From Aggregatibacter actinomycetemcomitans DSM 8324 (GTDB taxonomy: Bacteria; Pseudomonadota; Gammaproteobacteria; Enterobacterales; Pasteurellaceae), in the NCBI RefSeq assembly GCF_000372365.1, contig NZ_AQUU01000015.1, positions 1-48,999 of the forward strand: DNA of 48,999 bases, written 5' to 3'. Of this stretch, positions 19,178 to 29,918 are shown in pieces (the first letter of the stretch is position 1; each line of letters starts with the position of its first letter). A program made the translations under genes and the position numbers. The notes below the pieces were generated by a model that worked only from the letters and a program-made list of their open reading frames with translations, ran no database searches and had not been told where the DNA came from.

Positions 19178-20355
19178 TTATTTATGCAATTTTAACAACA
19201 CCAACACCTCATAATGGGCAGTATGCGGGAACATATCGAACAGTTGGATTTTTTCCGACTGGTAATGAGTGAGGGATTGCAAGTCCTTGCCCATGGTTTC
19301 GGCGTTGCAGCTGGAATAGAGGATAAAGTGCGGTTGCATTGCATTGAGGAATTCGGCGAGTGTCTTGCCAACGCCACGGCGGGGCGGGTTGACGATAATC
19401 AAATCAGGTTTTTCCGCCTGGGTTAAGGCAAAATTTGCCGCATCCAGAGATTGAAAACTCAACTGTTCGGCAAGCCCAAGCTGTTGTGCCGATAATGTGG
19501 CGGCGGCAATGGCGGAGGCGGAGATTTCAATGCCGGTGAGACGAAGGGTTTTCTGCGTATGTCGCTGTTGTAGCGCTTGTAAACAATGTAATCCGAAGCC
19601 GCCCACACCGCAAAATAAATCCCAAAGGGTGTTAATCGGCAGATCTTGAACCCATTGTTGCGCCGTGCCATACAATCCTTCTGCAACCAGCGGATTGGTT
19701 TGGAAGAAACCTTGCGGGCGGATGAACAGCGGAATGCCGTTAAACGATTCCGGTAAAGTGTGTTGTTCCGTGAGGAAAATCTCTTTTTCCCCTTCTAAAA
19801 TAGCGGCATTTTGTGGCTGAATGTTGACGCTGATGTGACGGCAAGTTGCGGCAGCTTTTGACGCAACGCCGGCAATTCCCGCCGGATCAGCGGCAGTTTG
19901 CTTTCCGAGCGCAACACAAAACGCAACATCAGTTGATGACTGTGTTGGCTTTCCGTCAGCAGAATATGTTTCAGTTCCCCTTTTTGTTTTGCTACGTTGT
20001 AGGGCACGAGTCCCGCGCGGGCGATGAAGTCTTTGAGAATGGGGAAAATCGCCTGAAAGCGTTGCGGGTAAAGCGGGCAATCGCACAAATCTACCGCACT
20101 TTGTGGCGCTTGCGGATTCGGCAGAATACCGAGAATCGGGCGTTCCACCGCGCCGCTGATCACCATTTTGGCTTTGTTGCGAAAAGCGGTCGGCTGTGAT
20201 TGAAACGGCTTAAACCACGTTAAACGGGAGGTATTCAAACCTTGCAACTGCTGTTGCAAGTGCGCAGTTTTCTGTTCCAGTTGTGCGGCATAAGGCGTTT
20301 CCAACCATTGGCAGGAACGACAATCGCCCCGTCGATAATGTTCGCAAGGGATCAT
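19178..20355 (-). pseudogene. rlmC: 23S rRNA (uracil-747-C5) methyltransferase RlmC, frameshifted
   Basis: RlmC (RumB) methylates U747 of 23S rRNA. The N-terminal half is intact: Fe-S cluster cysteines in MIPCEHYRRGDCRSCQW plus CDCPLY, then the central domain to RQKLPQLAV. Reading then shifts near 19829-19838 and stops 19-20 codons later. The rest is in another frame: [21 protein letters not shown], the SAM site [21 protein letters not shown], and the catalytic cysteine in YSSCNAETM. The net change is +2 or -1 nt at GATGTGAC, which is not a homopolymer. Last gene of hinT-ycfL-nagZ-rlmC, one base after the nagZ stop. Either a recent inactivation or a base-calling error. Confidence 0.9.
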
Positions 20356-20356
20356 A

Positions 20357-21403
20357 TTAACCTTTGGTTGCCAGCCATTGCTGTTGAAGTGCGGTCAGTT
20401 TTTCGCGATTTTCCAACCAACGTGGCGCGGATTCCAGCTCTGACCAAGTGAAACTTTTACGTTTGAAGAGGCGTCGTAAGCGCTGTTGGCGTAGCAAAAA
20501 GTGCGGTTGTTTTTCCGTGAGTTTTAACTGGTCCAACACTTGAATCACGCCGTCCCGTTCGTTGCAAAGCAATAATAAATCGCAGCCCGCATTCAGTGCC
20601 TGTTCACTGCGAGCTACAAAATCGCCCATAAATCCGGCGCCTTTCATGCCGAGATCGTCGGAGAAAATGGCACCGTTAAAATGCAGCTGATGGCGTAAAA
20701 CATCTTGCAGCCAATAGGCGGAACCGCTCGCCGGTTGGTTATCGCATTGCGAGTAAATCACATGAGCGGGCATGATGGCTTGCAGAAGGTGTTGTTCAAT
20801 GAGTTGTTGAAACGGTTGAATGTCTTGCCGGAAAATCTCGTCTTTGCTTCGTTCGTCATAAGGCGTTTCCAAATGGGAATCGGCGATAACGTGCCCATGC
20901 CCGGGAAAGTGTTTGCCCGTTGCCGCCATGCCTGCCTGGTGCATGCCGCGAATAAAATTGGCTGCCAAATCCACCGCACTTTTGACGTCGTCACCGAAAC
21001 TGCGATCGCCGATGGCTTTGCATTGGTGACCGAGATCCAGCACCGGCGCGAAGCTCAGATCAATATCAAGTGCGGTCATTTCTGCCGCCATTTGCCAGCC
21101 GGCTTCCTGCGCCATTTTCTGTTGTTGCGCCGGATCTTTAATCAGCGCGGAAAACGCCTGCATGGCGGGAATTTGAGTGAAGCCTTCACGAAAACGCTGT
21201 ACCCGACCGCCTTCCTGATCCACGGTAATCAGCAACGGTTTTTTCACTTTTTGTCGTACGGATCGGATAAGCGCTTGAAGTTGCGCGCGATCGTGAAAGT
21301 TGCGGGTGAAGAGAATTAAACCCGCCACCAGCGGGTGTTCCAGCAGTTCGATTTCTTCCTGTTGAAGTTCGTAACCGGCTAAGTCAATGAGTAATGTGGA
21401 CAT
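20357..21403 (-). CDS. nagZ: Beta-N-acetylhexosaminidase NagZ
   Basis: Cytoplasmic family-3 glycosidase that removes GlcNAc from anhydromuropeptides in cell-wall recycling. 348 aa: [10 protein letters not shown] near the N-terminus, the family signature [14 protein letters not shown] with the catalytic His/Asp loop, and the nucleophile Asp in FSDDLGMKG. It starts just after ycfL, and its stop is one base before rlmC. Four uptake cores lie inside (20387, 20499, 20973, 21068). Confidence 0.97.
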   Translation of the reverse strand: MSTLLIDLAGYELQQEEIELLEHPLVAGLILFTRNFHDRAQLQALIRSVRQKVKKPLLITVDQEGGRVQRFREGFTQIPAMQAFSALIKDPAQQQKMAQEAGWQMAAEMTALDIDLSFAPVLDLGHQCKAIGDRSFGDDVKSAVDLAANFIRGMHQAGMAATGKHFPGHGHVIADSHLETPYDERSKDEIFRQDIQPFQQLIEQHLLQAIMPAHVIYSQCDNQPASGSAYWLQDVLRHQLHFNGAIFSDDLGMKGAGFMGDFVARSEQALNAGCDLLLLCNERDGVIQVLDQLKLTEKQPHFLLRQQRLRRLFKRKSFTWSELESAPRWLENREKLTALQQQWLATKG

Positions 21404-21404
21404 C

Positions 21405-21758
21405 TTATTTCAGGCGAAGATATAAGCGATAATTGACGCTGTCGGCGCTCGGGCGGGCGAAAGTCAGCGTTTGTTTTTGCATCGGTTGTAACGTCAATGC
21501 GTGCCATGTAGGCTGTTCTTCCGCAAGGATGGTAACGCCGTTTTTGTCGTACCAATACAGGCTGTAAGCCAAATCTACGATGCGTCCGGTTTTGTTTTTC
21601 ACCCAGGCGTTATCGCTGTTTACACCGGCTTCCACTCTTGCCGCCGCAGGGGCTTCAATGTTTAGAATCGGGTTTTGGGTGTTCAATAAATTCGGCGCTT
21701 TGGCGCTACAGGCCGCTAAAAGTGCGGTCAAAAAAAACAGTGAAATTGGTTTTTTCAT
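21405..21758 (-). CDS. ycfL: YcfL family lipoprotein
   Basis: 117-aa DUF1425 lipoprotein of unknown function. Signal [17 protein letters not shown] has lipobox LAAC (Cys17), followed by Ser, predicting the outer membrane. The mature domain is beta-rich ([19 protein letters not shown]). It begins immediately after the hinT stop and precedes nagZ, the same order as hinT-ycfL in E. coli but without lpoB and thiK. An uptake core (21720-21728) encodes Leu-Thr-Ala-Leu in its signal peptide. Confidence 0.88.
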   Translation of the reverse strand: MKKPISLFFLTALLAACSAKAPNLLNTQNPILNIEAPAAARVEAGVNSDNAWVKNKTGRIVDLAYSLYWYDKNGVTILAEEQPTWHALTLQPMQKQTLTFARPSADSVNYRLYLRLK

Positions 21759-22109
21759 TTATTTATCCAACATTTTGCCCAACGGTTCGCCGCCGACGAG
21801 GTGCATATGTAAGTGGAACACTTCCTGTCCGCCGTGTTTGTTGCAATTGACGATTAAACGATAGCCGTCTTGTGCGATGCCTTCTTGGGCAGCAAGTTTG
21901 GCGGCAACGGTGAACAGGCGACCAAGAGTTACTTCATCTTGTTCGGTCACATCATTAACGGTCGGGATCAATTTATTCGGAATGATTAAAATGTGGGTTT
22001 TTGCTTGTGGCGCAATATCGCGAAAGGCGGTGACAAGCTCATCTTGATATACAATATTGGCGGGGATTTCTTTGCGGATAATTTTGCTGAAAATGGTTTC
22101 GGCTGTCAT
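21759..22109 (-). CDS. hinT: HIT-family purine nucleoside phosphoramidase HinT
   Basis: Hydrolyses AMP-lysine and related phosphoramidates. The catalytic histidine triad is HLHMHLVGG near the C-terminus. I start at the ATG at 22109 ([20 protein letters not shown], 116 aa), which follows an ideal AAGGAGA. The in-frame ATG at 22130 would include that ribosome-binding site in the coding region. First gene of the operon; divergent from focA. Confidence 0.96.
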   Translation of the reverse strand: MTAETIFSKIIRKEIPANIVYQDELVTAFRDIAPQAKTHILIIPNKLIPTVNDVTEQDEVTLGRLFTVAAKLAAQEGIAQDGYRLIVNCNKHGGQEVFHLHMHLVGGEPLGKMLDK

Positions 22110-22236
22110 GGTTTTCTCCTTAAAAAACATTGCGTTTTATGACCGCACTTTTTAGCAGAAAACAGGCTAAATAGCAATTTCTCCTTGATTTTTCGCCTAT
22201 TTGAACTCACTTGAACGGGTTACGCCTATCTAATTA

Positions 22237-22250
22237 TTGACAAAGAACAA
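22237..22250. promoter_or_regulatory. Candidate FNR-binding site upstream of focA
   Basis: TTGACAAAGAACAA matches TTGAT-N4-ATCAA at 8 of 10 positions, 172-185 bp before the focA ATG in a 312-bp AT-rich region (22110-22421) shared with hinT. The rest of that region holds an uptake core at 22142 and long A/T runs around 22300-22340. FNR and ArcA control of focA-pfl is established in E. coli; here inferred. Confidence 0.4.
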
Positions 22251-22421
22251 GTTCCCTCGTGAAAACCGAGAAATATTTTTACTTTGCCCCGGAAAGAAAA
22301 TATAATTAACAAAAATTATAAAAAATAAAATTTTTTTTAAGCTTTTGCTGCTTAAGCAGTGTAGTACGGTTGTAAGTTAGCGTATTTACGAGTTAAAAAA
22401 TTATAAAAGGGGGATGTTGAA

Positions 22422-23273
22422 ATGGATACCGAAACTTCCAAAACGACTTGTATGGTGTCTCCGGCAGAAATGAGCCAAATCGGCGAGGACGTCGGTGTAT
22501 ACAAAGCTTCAAAAAGACAGATTTTATCGTTTTTTTCAGCTATTCCTGCCGGTGCGTTTATTGCATTGGCGTTTGTTTTTTATACCACTACGCAAACGGG
22601 AAGTGTGGGCGGTTCCTGGGGGTTGACGAAATTAGTCGGCGGGATCGTGTTCTCGTTAGGGGTCATTATGGTAGTGGTGTGCGGCTCCGAGTTATTTACT
22701 TCTTCTACAATGACGACAGTTGCCCGTGCCGGTGGTCGTATCAGTACGTTTCAAATGCTGCGAAATTGGGTTGTAGTTTATTGTGGTAATTTCGTCGGCG
22801 CAATTTTTATTGTTTTAGTCATTTGGTTTTCCGGTCAGACAATGGCTGCTCACGGGCAGTGGGGGCTCACCATTTTAAGTACGGCGCAACATAAGATTCA
22901 CCATACATGGATTGAAGCGTTCTGCTTAGGTATTTTATGTAATATCATGGTGTGTATTGCCATTTGGATGACATACGCGGGAAAAACGTTAACAGATAAA
23001 GCCTTCATTATGATTTTACCGATTGCTTTGTTTGTGGCCTCAGGGTTTGAGCACAGTGTGGCGAATATGTTTATGATTCCGATGGGGATCATTACCGCAC
23101 ACTTTAGCTCACCTGAATTTTGGCAGGCAATTAATATGGATCCTCAGCAGTTTGCGGACTTGGATCTTTATCATTTTGTGGTGAAGAATTTAATTCCGGT
23201 CACGCTGGGTAATATTGTTGGTGGTGGTTGTTGTATTGCATTGACTTTATGGTCAATTAATAGACTGCACTAA
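22422..23273 (+). CDS. focA: Formate channel/transporter FocA
   Basis: Pentameric FNT-family channel that passes formate across the inner membrane. 283 aa, six membrane helices. The FNT gating region is visible in CGSELFTSS, and the central pore His in ASGFEHSVANMFMIP. The N-terminal cytoplasmic segment (MVSPAEMSQIGEDVGVYKA) is the part that contacts PflB in E. coli. Start preceded by AAAAGGGGGATG. Directly upstream of pflB (98-bp gap), the classic operon. Confidence 0.96.
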   Translation: MDTETSKTTCMVSPAEMSQIGEDVGVYKASKRQILSFFSAIPAGAFIALAFVFYTTTQTGSVGGSWGLTKLVGGIVFSLGVIMVVVCGSELFTSSTMTTVARAGGRISTFQMLRNWVVVYCGNFVGAIFIVLVIWFSGQTMAAHGQWGLTILSTAQHKIHHTWIEAFCLGILCNIMVCIAIWMTYAGKTLTDKAFIMILPIALFVASGFEHSVANMFMIPMGIITAHFSSPEFWQAINMDPQQFADLDLYHFVVKNLIPVTLGNIVGGGCCIALTLWSINRLH

Positions 23274-23290
23274 TCGGTTTATGGTGGGAT

Positions 23291-23327
23291 GGAAAGAAAA
23301 GAAGAGGGTATGTTTTTCTTTCTTTCC
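23291..23327 (+). repeat. Hairpin between focA and pflB
   Basis: GGAAAGAAA (23291-23299) pairs with TTTCTTTCC (23319-23327), a 9-bp stem with a 19-base loop. No T-run directly after it. It may stabilise the pflB message or act as a partial terminator giving more PflB than FocA; this is inference. Confidence 0.5.
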
Positions 23328-23371
23328 CGGTCGTAGATAATTTGTTATCAATAATCTAAAAGAGGAATGTT

Positions 23372-25684
23372 ATGACTCAATTAACAGAAGCTCAACAAAA
23401 AGCCTGGGAAGGTTTTGTCGGTGGAGATTGGCAAAAAGAAGTCAACGTGCGTGACTTTATCCAAAAAAACTATACTCCGTATGAAGGCGACGAATCTTTC
23501 TTAGCCGATGCAACACCTGCGACCACGGAGTTGTGGGAAAAAGTGATGGAAGGGATTAAAATCGAAAATAAAACGCATGAGCCGTTAGATTTTGATACGG
23601 ATAATCCATCTACAATCACTTCTCACAAACCGGGTTATATCAATAAAGAATTGGAAAAAATCGTCGGTTTACAAACCGATGCACCGTTAAAACGTGCAAT
23701 TATGCCGTTCGGTGGTATCAAAATGGTGAAAGGATCTTGCGAAGTTTATGGTCGTCAATTAGATCCTGAAGTAGAACATATCTTTACCGAATATCGTAAA
23801 ACCCACAACCAAGGTGTTTTCGACGTTTATACACCGGACATTCTTCGTTGCCGTAAATCCGGCGTGTTAACCGGTTTGCCGGATGCTTACGGTCGTGGTC
23901 GTATTATCGGTGACTATCGTCGTTTAGCGGTTTATGGTGTCGATTTCTTGATGGCGGATAAGAAAAAACAATTCGCTTCCTTACAACCTAAATTAGAACG
24001 TGGTGAAGACATTCAAGCCACCATTCAATTACGTGAAGAAATTGCCGAACAACATCGCGCATTGGGTAAATTAAAAGAAATGGCAGCCTCTTACGGTTAC
24101 GACATTTCTAACCCGGCAACAAACGCACAGGAAGCCGTTCAATGGAATTACTTTGCTTATCTTGCCGCCGTGAAATCCCAAAACGGTGCGGCAATGTCAT
24201 TTGGTCGCGTATCGACTTTCTTAGATATTTATATCGAACGTGATTTGAAAAACGGTAAAATCACCGAACAAGAAGCACAAGAATTAATCGACCACTTGGT
24301 GATGAAGCTTCGTATGGTTCGTTTCTTGCGTACGCCTGAATATGATCAATTGTTCTCCGGCGACCCAATGTGGGCAACTGAAACTTTAGCCGGTATGGGC
24401 TTAGATGGTCGTACTCTCGTGACCAAAAACAGCTTCCGTATCTTACACACCCTATACACCATGGGGCCTTCTCCGGAACCGAACTTAACCATTCTTTGGT
24501 CTGAACAATTACCTGATGCGTTCAAACGTTTCTGTGCCAAAGTGTCTATTGATACTTCTTCCGTACAATATGAAAACGATGACTTAATGCGTCCGGACTT
24601 CAACAGCGATGACTATGCTATTGCCTGCTGTGTATCCCCGATGGTGGTGGGTAAACAAATGCAGTTCTTCGGTGCCCGTGCGAACTTGGCGAAAACCTTG
24701 TTATACGCAATCAACGGCGGTATCGATGAGAAAAACGGTATGCAGGTTGGTCCGAAAACCGAAGCGATTAAAGACGAAGTGCTTGATTTCGACACTGTGA
24801 TGACCCGCATGGACAGCTTCATGGATTGGTTGGCAACACAATATGTGACCGCTTTGAACATCATCCACTTCATGCACGATAAATATGCTTATGAAGCGGC
24901 GTTAATGGCGTTCCATGATCGTGACGTATTCCGTACCATGGCATGCGGTATCGCAGGACTTTCCGTTGCTGCTGACTCTTTATCTGCCATTAAATACGCG
25001 AAAGTTAAACCGATTCGTGGCGATATTAAAGACAAAGACGGCAATGTTGTGGCATCTAATGTGGCAACCGACTTCGAAATTGAAGGCGAATATCCGCAAT
25101 TCGGTAACAACGATCCGCGTGTGGATGACATTGCGTGCGACTTGGTTGAACGTTTCATGAAGAAAATTCAAACTCACCATACTTACCGTAATGCAACACC
25201 AACGCAATCCGTGCTTACTATCACGTCTAACGTGGTATATGGTAAGAAAACCGGTAATACCCCGGACGGTCGTCGCGCAGGCGCACCATTCGGACCGGGT
25301 GCTAACCCAATGCACGGACGTGACCAAAAAGGTGCGGTGGCATCTTTAACTTCCGTGGCTAAATTGCCATTCGCTTACGCGAAAGACGGTATTTCTTATA
25401 CCTTTTCCATCGTACCGAATGCGTTAGGTAAAGATTACGAAGCGCAAAAACGTAACTTAGCCGGCTTAATGGACGGTTACTTCCACCACGAAGCCACTGT
25501 TGAAGGCGGTCAACACTTGAACGTTAACGTGATGAACCGTGAAATGTTGTTAGACGCAATGGAAAATCCGGAAAAATATCCGCAATTAACCATCCGCGTT
25601 TCCGGTTATGCCGTACGTTTCAACTCGTTGACTAAAGAGCAACAACAAGACGTTATCACCCGTACATTTACCCAAACAATGTGA
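23372..25684 (+). CDS. pflB: Pyruvate formate-lyase (formate C-acetyltransferase)
   Basis: Splits pyruvate and CoA into acetyl-CoA and formate during anaerobic growth. 770 aa. The active-site cysteine pair is C419-C420 (ACCVSPM), and the radical glycine is G745 in RVSGYAVRF. Preceded by AAAGAGGAATG. Needs PflA, encoded 144 bp downstream, to install the radical. The C-terminal domain is duplicated as GrcA about 10 kb away. No uptake core occurs anywhere between 22150 and 26614. Confidence 0.98.
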   Translation: MTQLTEAQQKAWEGFVGGDWQKEVNVRDFIQKNYTPYEGDESFLADATPATTELWEKVMEGIKIENKTHEPLDFDTDNPSTITSHKPGYINKELEKIVGLQTDAPLKRAIMPFGGIKMVKGSCEVYGRQLDPEVEHIFTEYRKTHNQGVFDVYTPDILRCRKSGVLTGLPDAYGRGRIIGDYRRLAVYGVDFLMADKKKQFASLQPKLERGEDIQATIQLREEIAEQHRALGKLKEMAASYGYDISNPATNAQEAVQWNYFAYLAAVKSQNGAAMSFGRVSTFLDIYIERDLKNGKITEQEAQELIDHLVMKLRMVRFLRTPEYDQLFSGDPMWATETLAGMGLDGRTLVTKNSFRILHTLYTMGPSPEPNLTILWSEQLPDAFKRFCAKVSIDTSSVQYENDDLMRPDFNSDDYAIACCVSPMVVGKQMQFFGARANLAKTLLYAINGGIDEKNGMQVGPKTEAIKDEVLDFDTVMTRMDSFMDWLATQYVTALNIIHFMHDKYAYEAALMAFHDRDVFRTMACGIAGLSVAADSLSAIKYAKVKPIRGDIKDKDGNVVASNVATDFEIEGEYPQFGNNDPRVDDIACDLVERFMKKIQTHHTYRNATPTQSVLTITSNVVYGKKTGNTPDGRRAGAPFGPGANPMHGRDQKGAVASLTSVAKLPFAYAKDGISYTFSIVPNALGKDYEAQKRNLAGLMDGYFHHEATVEGGQHLNVNVMNREMLLDAMENPEKYPQLTIRVSGYAVRFNSLTKEQQQDVITRTFTQTM

Positions 25685-25714
25685 TTGGGTAGTAAAAATA
25701 CCTTAATATCTCAG

Positions 25715-25747
25715 CCGCTTACCCCGTGGTAAGCGGTCTGATTTTTT
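25715..25747 (+). terminator. Intrinsic terminator after pflB
   Basis: 9-bp stem CCGCTTACC/GGTAAGCGG with loop CCGT (25715-25736), then a T-run (25742-25747). It separates pflB from pflA, so pflA probably has its own promoter or relies on readthrough. Confidence 0.82.
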
Positions 25748-25777
25748 CTGTCATTTAAACATGTTGGGGAAAGTAAA

Positions 25778-25810
25778 ATGATTACCGTCGTACTTTTTCG
25801 CTATTTATGA
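25778..25810 (+). CDS. Possible 10-codon upstream ORF before pflA
   Basis: ATG with GGGGAAAG 7-14 bp upstream encodes MITVVLFRYL then TGA, ending 18 bp before the pflA ATG. The ribosome-binding site is as good as that of pflA. It could be a translated leader or chance. No homologue known to me. Confidence 0.25.
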   Translation: MITVVLFRYL

Positions 25811-25828
25811 CGATCTATTGGGGAATAC

Positions 25829-26569
25829 ATGTCAGTCGTTGCAAGAATCCATTCTTATGAATCCTGCGGCACCGTTGACGGGCCGGGAATTCGTTTTATT
25901 CTGTTTTTACAAGGCTGTTTAATGCGCTGTAAGTATTGCCATAACCGTGATACTTGGGATTTGCACGGCGGCAAAGAAATCACCGTGGAAGAGTTGATGA
26001 AAGAAGTGGTCACTTATCGCCACTTTATGAACGCCAGCGGTGGTGGAGTGACGGCATCGGGCGGCGAGGCCATTTTACAGGCGGAATTCGTTCGCGATTG
26101 GTTCCGCGCCTGCAAAGCGGAAGGCATTCATACCTGCCTGGATACCAACGGATTCGTACGTCACTATGATCATGTTATTGATGAACTGATTGATGTCACC
26201 GATTTGGTGCTGTTGGATTTGAAAGAACTCAACGACAAAGTGCACCAAAACCTCATCGGCGTGCCGAATAAACGCACTCTTGAATTTGCCAAATACCTGC
26301 AAAAGCGGAATCAGCCCGTATGGATTCGTTATGTGGTGGTGCCGGGTTATACGGATTCCGACCACGACGTGCATTTGCTCGGGCAATTTATCGAAGGCAT
26401 GACCAATATAGAAAAAGTAGAGCTACTGCCATATCACCGTTTAGGTGCGCACAAATGGGCGGCAATGGGCGAGAAATACGAATTGGAAGACGTAAAACCA
26501 CCGACAAAAGAATCCTTAGAACACATTAAAACCATCTTGGAAGGCTATGGTCACATCGTTAAATATTAA
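25829..26569 (+). CDS. pflA: Pyruvate formate-lyase-activating enzyme
   Basis: Radical SAM enzyme that abstracts hydrogen from the PflB glycine. 246 aa. The Fe-S cluster motif CLMRCKYC has C30, C34 and C37 (Cx3Cx2C). The SAM-binding GGE region is ASGGEAIL. Start preceded by TTGGGGAATAC. Lies 144 bp after pflB beyond a terminator. An AT-rich gap with an uptake core at 26614 follows. Confidence 0.97.
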   Translation: MSVVARIHSYESCGTVDGPGIRFILFLQGCLMRCKYCHNRDTWDLHGGKEITVEELMKEVVTYRHFMNASGGGVTASGGEAILQAEFVRDWFRACKAEGIHTCLDTNGFVRHYDHVIDELIDVTDLVLLDLKELNDKVHQNLIGVPNKRTLEFAKYLQKRNQPVWIRYVVVPGYTDSDHDVHLLGQFIEGMTNIEKVELLPYHRLGAHKWAAMGEKYELEDVKPPTKESLEHIKTILEGYGHIVKY

Positions 26570-26710
26570 TCCGGATCGAACATTGCCTGATCTGAAAAAT
26601 GTTTTGTAAAACGACCGCACTTTTAGCACAAATAAACCCATTTCCTCGTTTACGCTGTTATCAAAGCGCACTACAATAGTCGCTCACCTCCCTTCTTTTT
26701 AAGGAATCTC

Positions 26711-27574
26711 ATGCAGTACATTCTCATCGCATTGTGTTTGTGGAGCAGTTCTTTTGTCGCCGGTAAATACACTTACACCATGCTCGATCCCGTGTTGATG
26801 GTGCAAATGCGCTTGTTTATTGCGACAGCGATTGTGCTGCCGATGTTTGTACGGGTTTGGAAACGCGTGCCGAAGGAGATTCGCCCGCAGGTGTGGTGGC
26901 TGGGTTTTTTAAATTATCCCGCGATTTTTTTATTGCAGTTTATCGGCTTAAGTCATACTTCCGCGTCCAGCGCTTCCACCATGTTAGGACTGGAACCGTT
27001 TCTGGTGGTGCTGATCGGGCATTTTTTCTTTGGCGATAAAGCCAAAACCCATCATTGGATTTTCGGCTTAATTGCTTTTTTAGGTGTGGCATTATTGATT
27101 TCCGGCGGCGAAGAAACCGGCAATATCAGTATTTTCGGCTGTAGCCTGGTGTTGTTTGCCGGCGTGGTTTTTGCCTCTTGCTTGCGTTGGACGCAAAAAA
27201 TCATCGTGCAGCTCACCGCACAGGTTTATACCACCAGCAGTATCGTCCTCGGTACCATCACTTGTCTTCCTTTTACGTTATGGCTAACGCAAAGCTGGCA
27301 AATTCACTGGAATTGGCAAGGCATCGCAGGATTGTTGTATATCGGCATTGGTTGTAGCTGGCTGGCGTATTATCTCTGGAACAAAGGCATCAATAGCGTG
27401 GATTCCAATCTTGCCGGCATTTTGGTTTCATTGGAGCCGGTGTTTGCCATCATCTTGGCGGTGTTGTTACTGGGCGAAAATATCAGCCCGCTTTCTTGGC
27501 TGGGGATTTTGGCGGTGGTCAGCACCACATTGATTTCCAGCGTCTATCCGCGCTTGGTTCGGCGTGCGAACTAA
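26711..27574 (+). CDS. EamA/DMT-family transporter
   Basis: 287 aa with ten predicted membrane helices in two repeated EamA halves: the first half has WSSSFVAGKY and SHTSASSASTMLGLEPFL, the second GIGCSWLAYYLWNKGI and ILVSLEPVFAIILAVLLLGE. Such carriers export amino acids or metabolites, but the substrate cannot be told from sequence. Start follows TTAAGGAATC. Monocistronic, convergent with ftsP across an uptake-signal terminator. Confidence 0.88.
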   Translation: MQYILIALCLWSSSFVAGKYTYTMLDPVLMVQMRLFIATAIVLPMFVRVWKRVPKEIRPQVWWLGFLNYPAIFLLQFIGLSHTSASSASTMLGLEPFLVVLIGHFFFGDKAKTHHWIFGLIAFLGVALLISGGEETGNISIFGCSLVLFAGVVFASCLRWTQKIIVQLTAQVYTTSSIVLGTITCLPFTLWLTQSWQIHWNWQGIAGLLYIGIGCSWLAYYLWNKGINSVDSNLAGILVSLEPVFAIILAVLLLGENISPLSWLGILAVVSTTLISSVYPRLVRRAN

Positions 27575-27596
27575 TCTGAAAAACGCCGTAAAATTC

Positions 27597-27628
27597 ACCG
27601 CACTTTATAGTGAAGCATAAAGTGCGGT
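27597..27628. terminator. Inverted uptake-signal pair between the DMT gene and ftsP
   Basis: ACCGCACTTTA (27597-27607) and TAAAGTGCGGT (27618-27628) give an 11-bp perfect stem with a 10-base loop, followed by GCGTTTTTTT. It sits between convergent genes 22 bp and 16 bp from their stops. On the minus strand a short T-run follows too, so it works in both directions. Confidence 0.82.
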
Positions 27629-27644
27629 GCGTTTTTTTGTGTTT

Positions 27645-29057
27645 TTATTGCACGATCATTAACCCCATGCAGCCTTTATCCGCCAGCATAAGATCGGACG
27701 CGCCGAAGGTGAAGGGATAATTGTTGGACGAGGTGTTTTCAAATTTCACCAAAATAGTCACTTTGCCATCGATCCAAACGCTGTCTTTCCAACTGATTTC
27801 AGCCGCTTCTAACGGTTTATCATTAATAGATTCGACGATAAATTTTGCCCCGCGCACGGAAAAGCCTACGGCGGAAGAGGCGGTGAGCGTCCAGCGTTCA
27901 ACACTGTCTAATTTGGCGTATATGTCCAAACGGCGCGGGTCGAATCGGTTCTGATTGATGCTGGCGTTGGTGGTGTCAATGTGGAAACGACGTTCTTGTT
28001 GCACTTGTGCGGAGAGCGTGGCAGGCGCATCGGTGTCAAATTGCCAGCTTTTTTCTTTTTGTTCAAAGGCACCGGCTAAACCGTCCGGGCGTAGTTCTAA
28101 AATGGTGTTGTCAATCAGTTCGCCGTCCGAACTGAAAAAATTGCCGATTTTATCGAAAAAGCCGCGTTTATGACCGGCAATTAAACTGACTGCTTCGCTG
28201 TTGTTTAAATCCACCAGGATTTCTGCGCGTTCGCTTGGCGCAAGATGGATAACATTGACTTTTTTGCCTTGTGGTAGGAAGCCGAGATCTTGAGCGATAA
28301 GGGTAAATTCGCGTTCGTCGTCAAAGCGAATGTCGTAGGCACGGGAAAGGGAAGCGTTCAGTAAACGTAAGCGCACCAAACCACGCGGTGCGGTTAAATA
28401 AGGGGCTTCTCGCCCGTTGACAAATAAACGATCGCCGATGAGCGAGGTTTGATTTTGCTGAAACAATTGCGCGCCTTCGCCGTTGAGTTGCATATCCTGC
28501 AAAATTAACGGAATGTCATCCACGCCGTATTTTTGCGGCAAGCCCGGTTTGGCACTGTTTTTATCTTCAATCAGCCACAGCCCCACAAGCCCGCGATAAG
28601 TTTGATACGCCGCACTGGCAAGGGTGCAGGCGTGATACCAGCAAGTGGCGGGTGCTTGGGTAATCGGCACGATTGGCGCCCAGGTTTCGCCTTTTTGCAG
28701 ATTTTTGGCGATACCGCCCATTAATTCGCCGGAAGCCTGTAAACCCTGAATATTCATGGCGACAAATTGCGGCAGATTGTTTTTCCAGTTCAATTTGGCA
28801 AAATCGCCTTTTTTGATTTTAATTGTCGGCCCGAGATAAGCGCCGTTGAAACCCCAAACTTCGGTACGTTTCCCCGGCAACAAGGACGTTTGGGTGTTTT
28901 GCATATTCAGGAAAATCGGTTTGCCGCGACGGGTTTCAAGCAGCGGCGGAACGTACAACGGCGGATTGGTCGCCGCCAACAAAGGCTTAGGCACCGCAAA
29001 AAGTGCAGTGGAAAATAATGTTGTTTTTAAGAGCTGACGACGGGAACACGGTTTCAT
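27645..29057 (-). CDS. ftsP: Cell division protein FtsP (SufI), copper-free multicopper-oxidase fold
   Basis: Tat-exported periplasmic protein that protects the divisome under stress. I start at the ATG at 29057 ([21 protein letters not shown]); the longer frame from 29102 overlaps plsC. The Tat motif SRRQLLK is near the N-terminus, cleavage likely after LLAA. 470 aa with three cupredoxin domains. As in E. coli SufI, the copper ligands are lost: where oxidases have HCH/HxH the protein reads WYHACT and, at the end, [13 protein letters not shown]. Second gene after plsC (7-bp gap), the E. coli order. A degenerate uptake core encodes STALF of the signal. Confidence 0.92.
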   Translation of the reverse strand: MKPCSRRQLLKTTLFSTALFAVPKPLLAATNPPLYVPPLLETRRGKPIFLNMQNTQTSLLPGKRTEVWGFNGAYLGPTIKIKKGDFAKLNWKNNLPQFVAMNIQGLQASGELMGGIAKNLQKGETWAPIVPITQAPATCWYHACTLASAAYQTYRGLVGLWLIEDKNSAKPGLPQKYGVDDIPLILQDMQLNGEGAQLFQQNQTSLIGDRLFVNGREAPYLTAPRGLVRLRLLNASLSRAYDIRFDDEREFTLIAQDLGFLPQGKKVNVIHLAPSERAEILVDLNNSEAVSLIAGHKRGFFDKIGNFFSSDGELIDNTILELRPDGLAGAFEQKEKSWQFDTDAPATLSAQVQQERRFHIDTTNASINQNRFDPRRLDIYAKLDSVERWTLTASSAVGFSVRGAKFIVESINDKPLEAAEISWKDSVWIDGKVTILVKFENTSSNNYPFTFGASDLMLADKGCMGLMIVQ

Positions 29058-29064
29058 TTGCGTT

Positions 29065-29808
29065 TTAGCCTGCGGGTGATGTTGTTTGTGCGGATTGGGC
29101 AATTTCCTGATCTAATTCATTGATGCGTTTTTGCATTATATCGTGGCAATATTCCGCCAGTTCGCGCACGTTTTCACGGGTATAGCCGGAAACGTCAATG
29201 GGTTCCAGCATTTCACAAATCACCTTGCCGTTGTTCCAGCGGTTTAAATCGATTTTATTGTGTGTAGTGGAGCAGACCACCGGCACGACAGGCACGTCGG
29301 CAGCAATGGCAGCATGAAAGGCGCCGGTTTTAAACGGCAATAATCCGCGTCCGCGACTGCGAGTGCCTTCCGGGAACATCCAAATAGACAGATTGTCCTG
29401 ATTTATGCGGCGTGCCAGTTCCGTCATGGTGTTGTGGGCTTTGGAGCGATTGTCGCGATCCAGAAAAATATTGCCCGTCGCCCAATATAAAATGCCGAAA
29501 AACGGCACCCAAATCAGGCTTTTCTTACCGACGCTGACGGTGCGCGGCATCACCATATAAGAAATGGTCACCATGTCGTAGTTATTTTGGTGGTTGCCGA
29601 TATAAATGCAGCGCCCGATTTTGTCGGTATTCGGCGGGTAGCGATGTTCGACGTTCAGCCCGAAAAGCGGATATAGCCGACCGAACCAACGGGCGAAAAT
29701 GCCCACGTTACTTGGGTTACGAAAACGAATGAAAGAATAGAGCGTGCCGAGGACGCAAATGAGAATGCAGCAAAGAAGAATAATGAAAATTCTGGCGATT
29801 TTTAACAT
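29065..29808 (-). CDS. plsC: 1-acyl-sn-glycerol-3-phosphate acyltransferase
   Basis: Makes phosphatidic acid at the inner membrane. 247 aa. An N-terminal membrane helix (residues 5-25), acyltransferase block I NHQNNYD (HX4D), block [12 protein letters not shown] and block IV VPVVPVV. A C-terminal helical tail ends QTTSPAG. Divergent from lpxH, another lipid gene, and upstream of ftsP in the same transcript. Confidence 0.96.
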   Translation of the reverse strand: MLKIARIFIILLCCILICVLGTLYSFIRFRNPSNVGIFARWFGRLYPLFGLNVEHRYPPNTDKIGRCIYIGNHQNNYDMVTISYMVMPRTVSVGKKSLIWVPFFGILYWATGNIFLDRDNRSKAHNTMTELARRINQDNLSIWMFPEGTRSRGRGLLPFKTGAFHAAIAADVPVVPVVCSTTHNKIDLNRWNNGKVICEMLEPIDVSGYTRENVRELAEYCHDIMQKRINELDQEIAQSAQTTSPAG

Positions 29809-29918
29809 GGTAAAACCTCTTAAAATTTTGCCTCAGTATAGCGAAATTAACCAATTAAGTGTATTAATAAGTACTAAATGTGCTAATCTAACGGAAAAAT
29901 TTCTTGAATTAAATTCCT

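Noticed and set aside
19178-20086. Complete 302-aa methyltransferase with its own start
   Set aside because: The first ~80 residues of that frame are out-of-frame reading of the RlmC N-terminal half; only the part after about 19838 is real.
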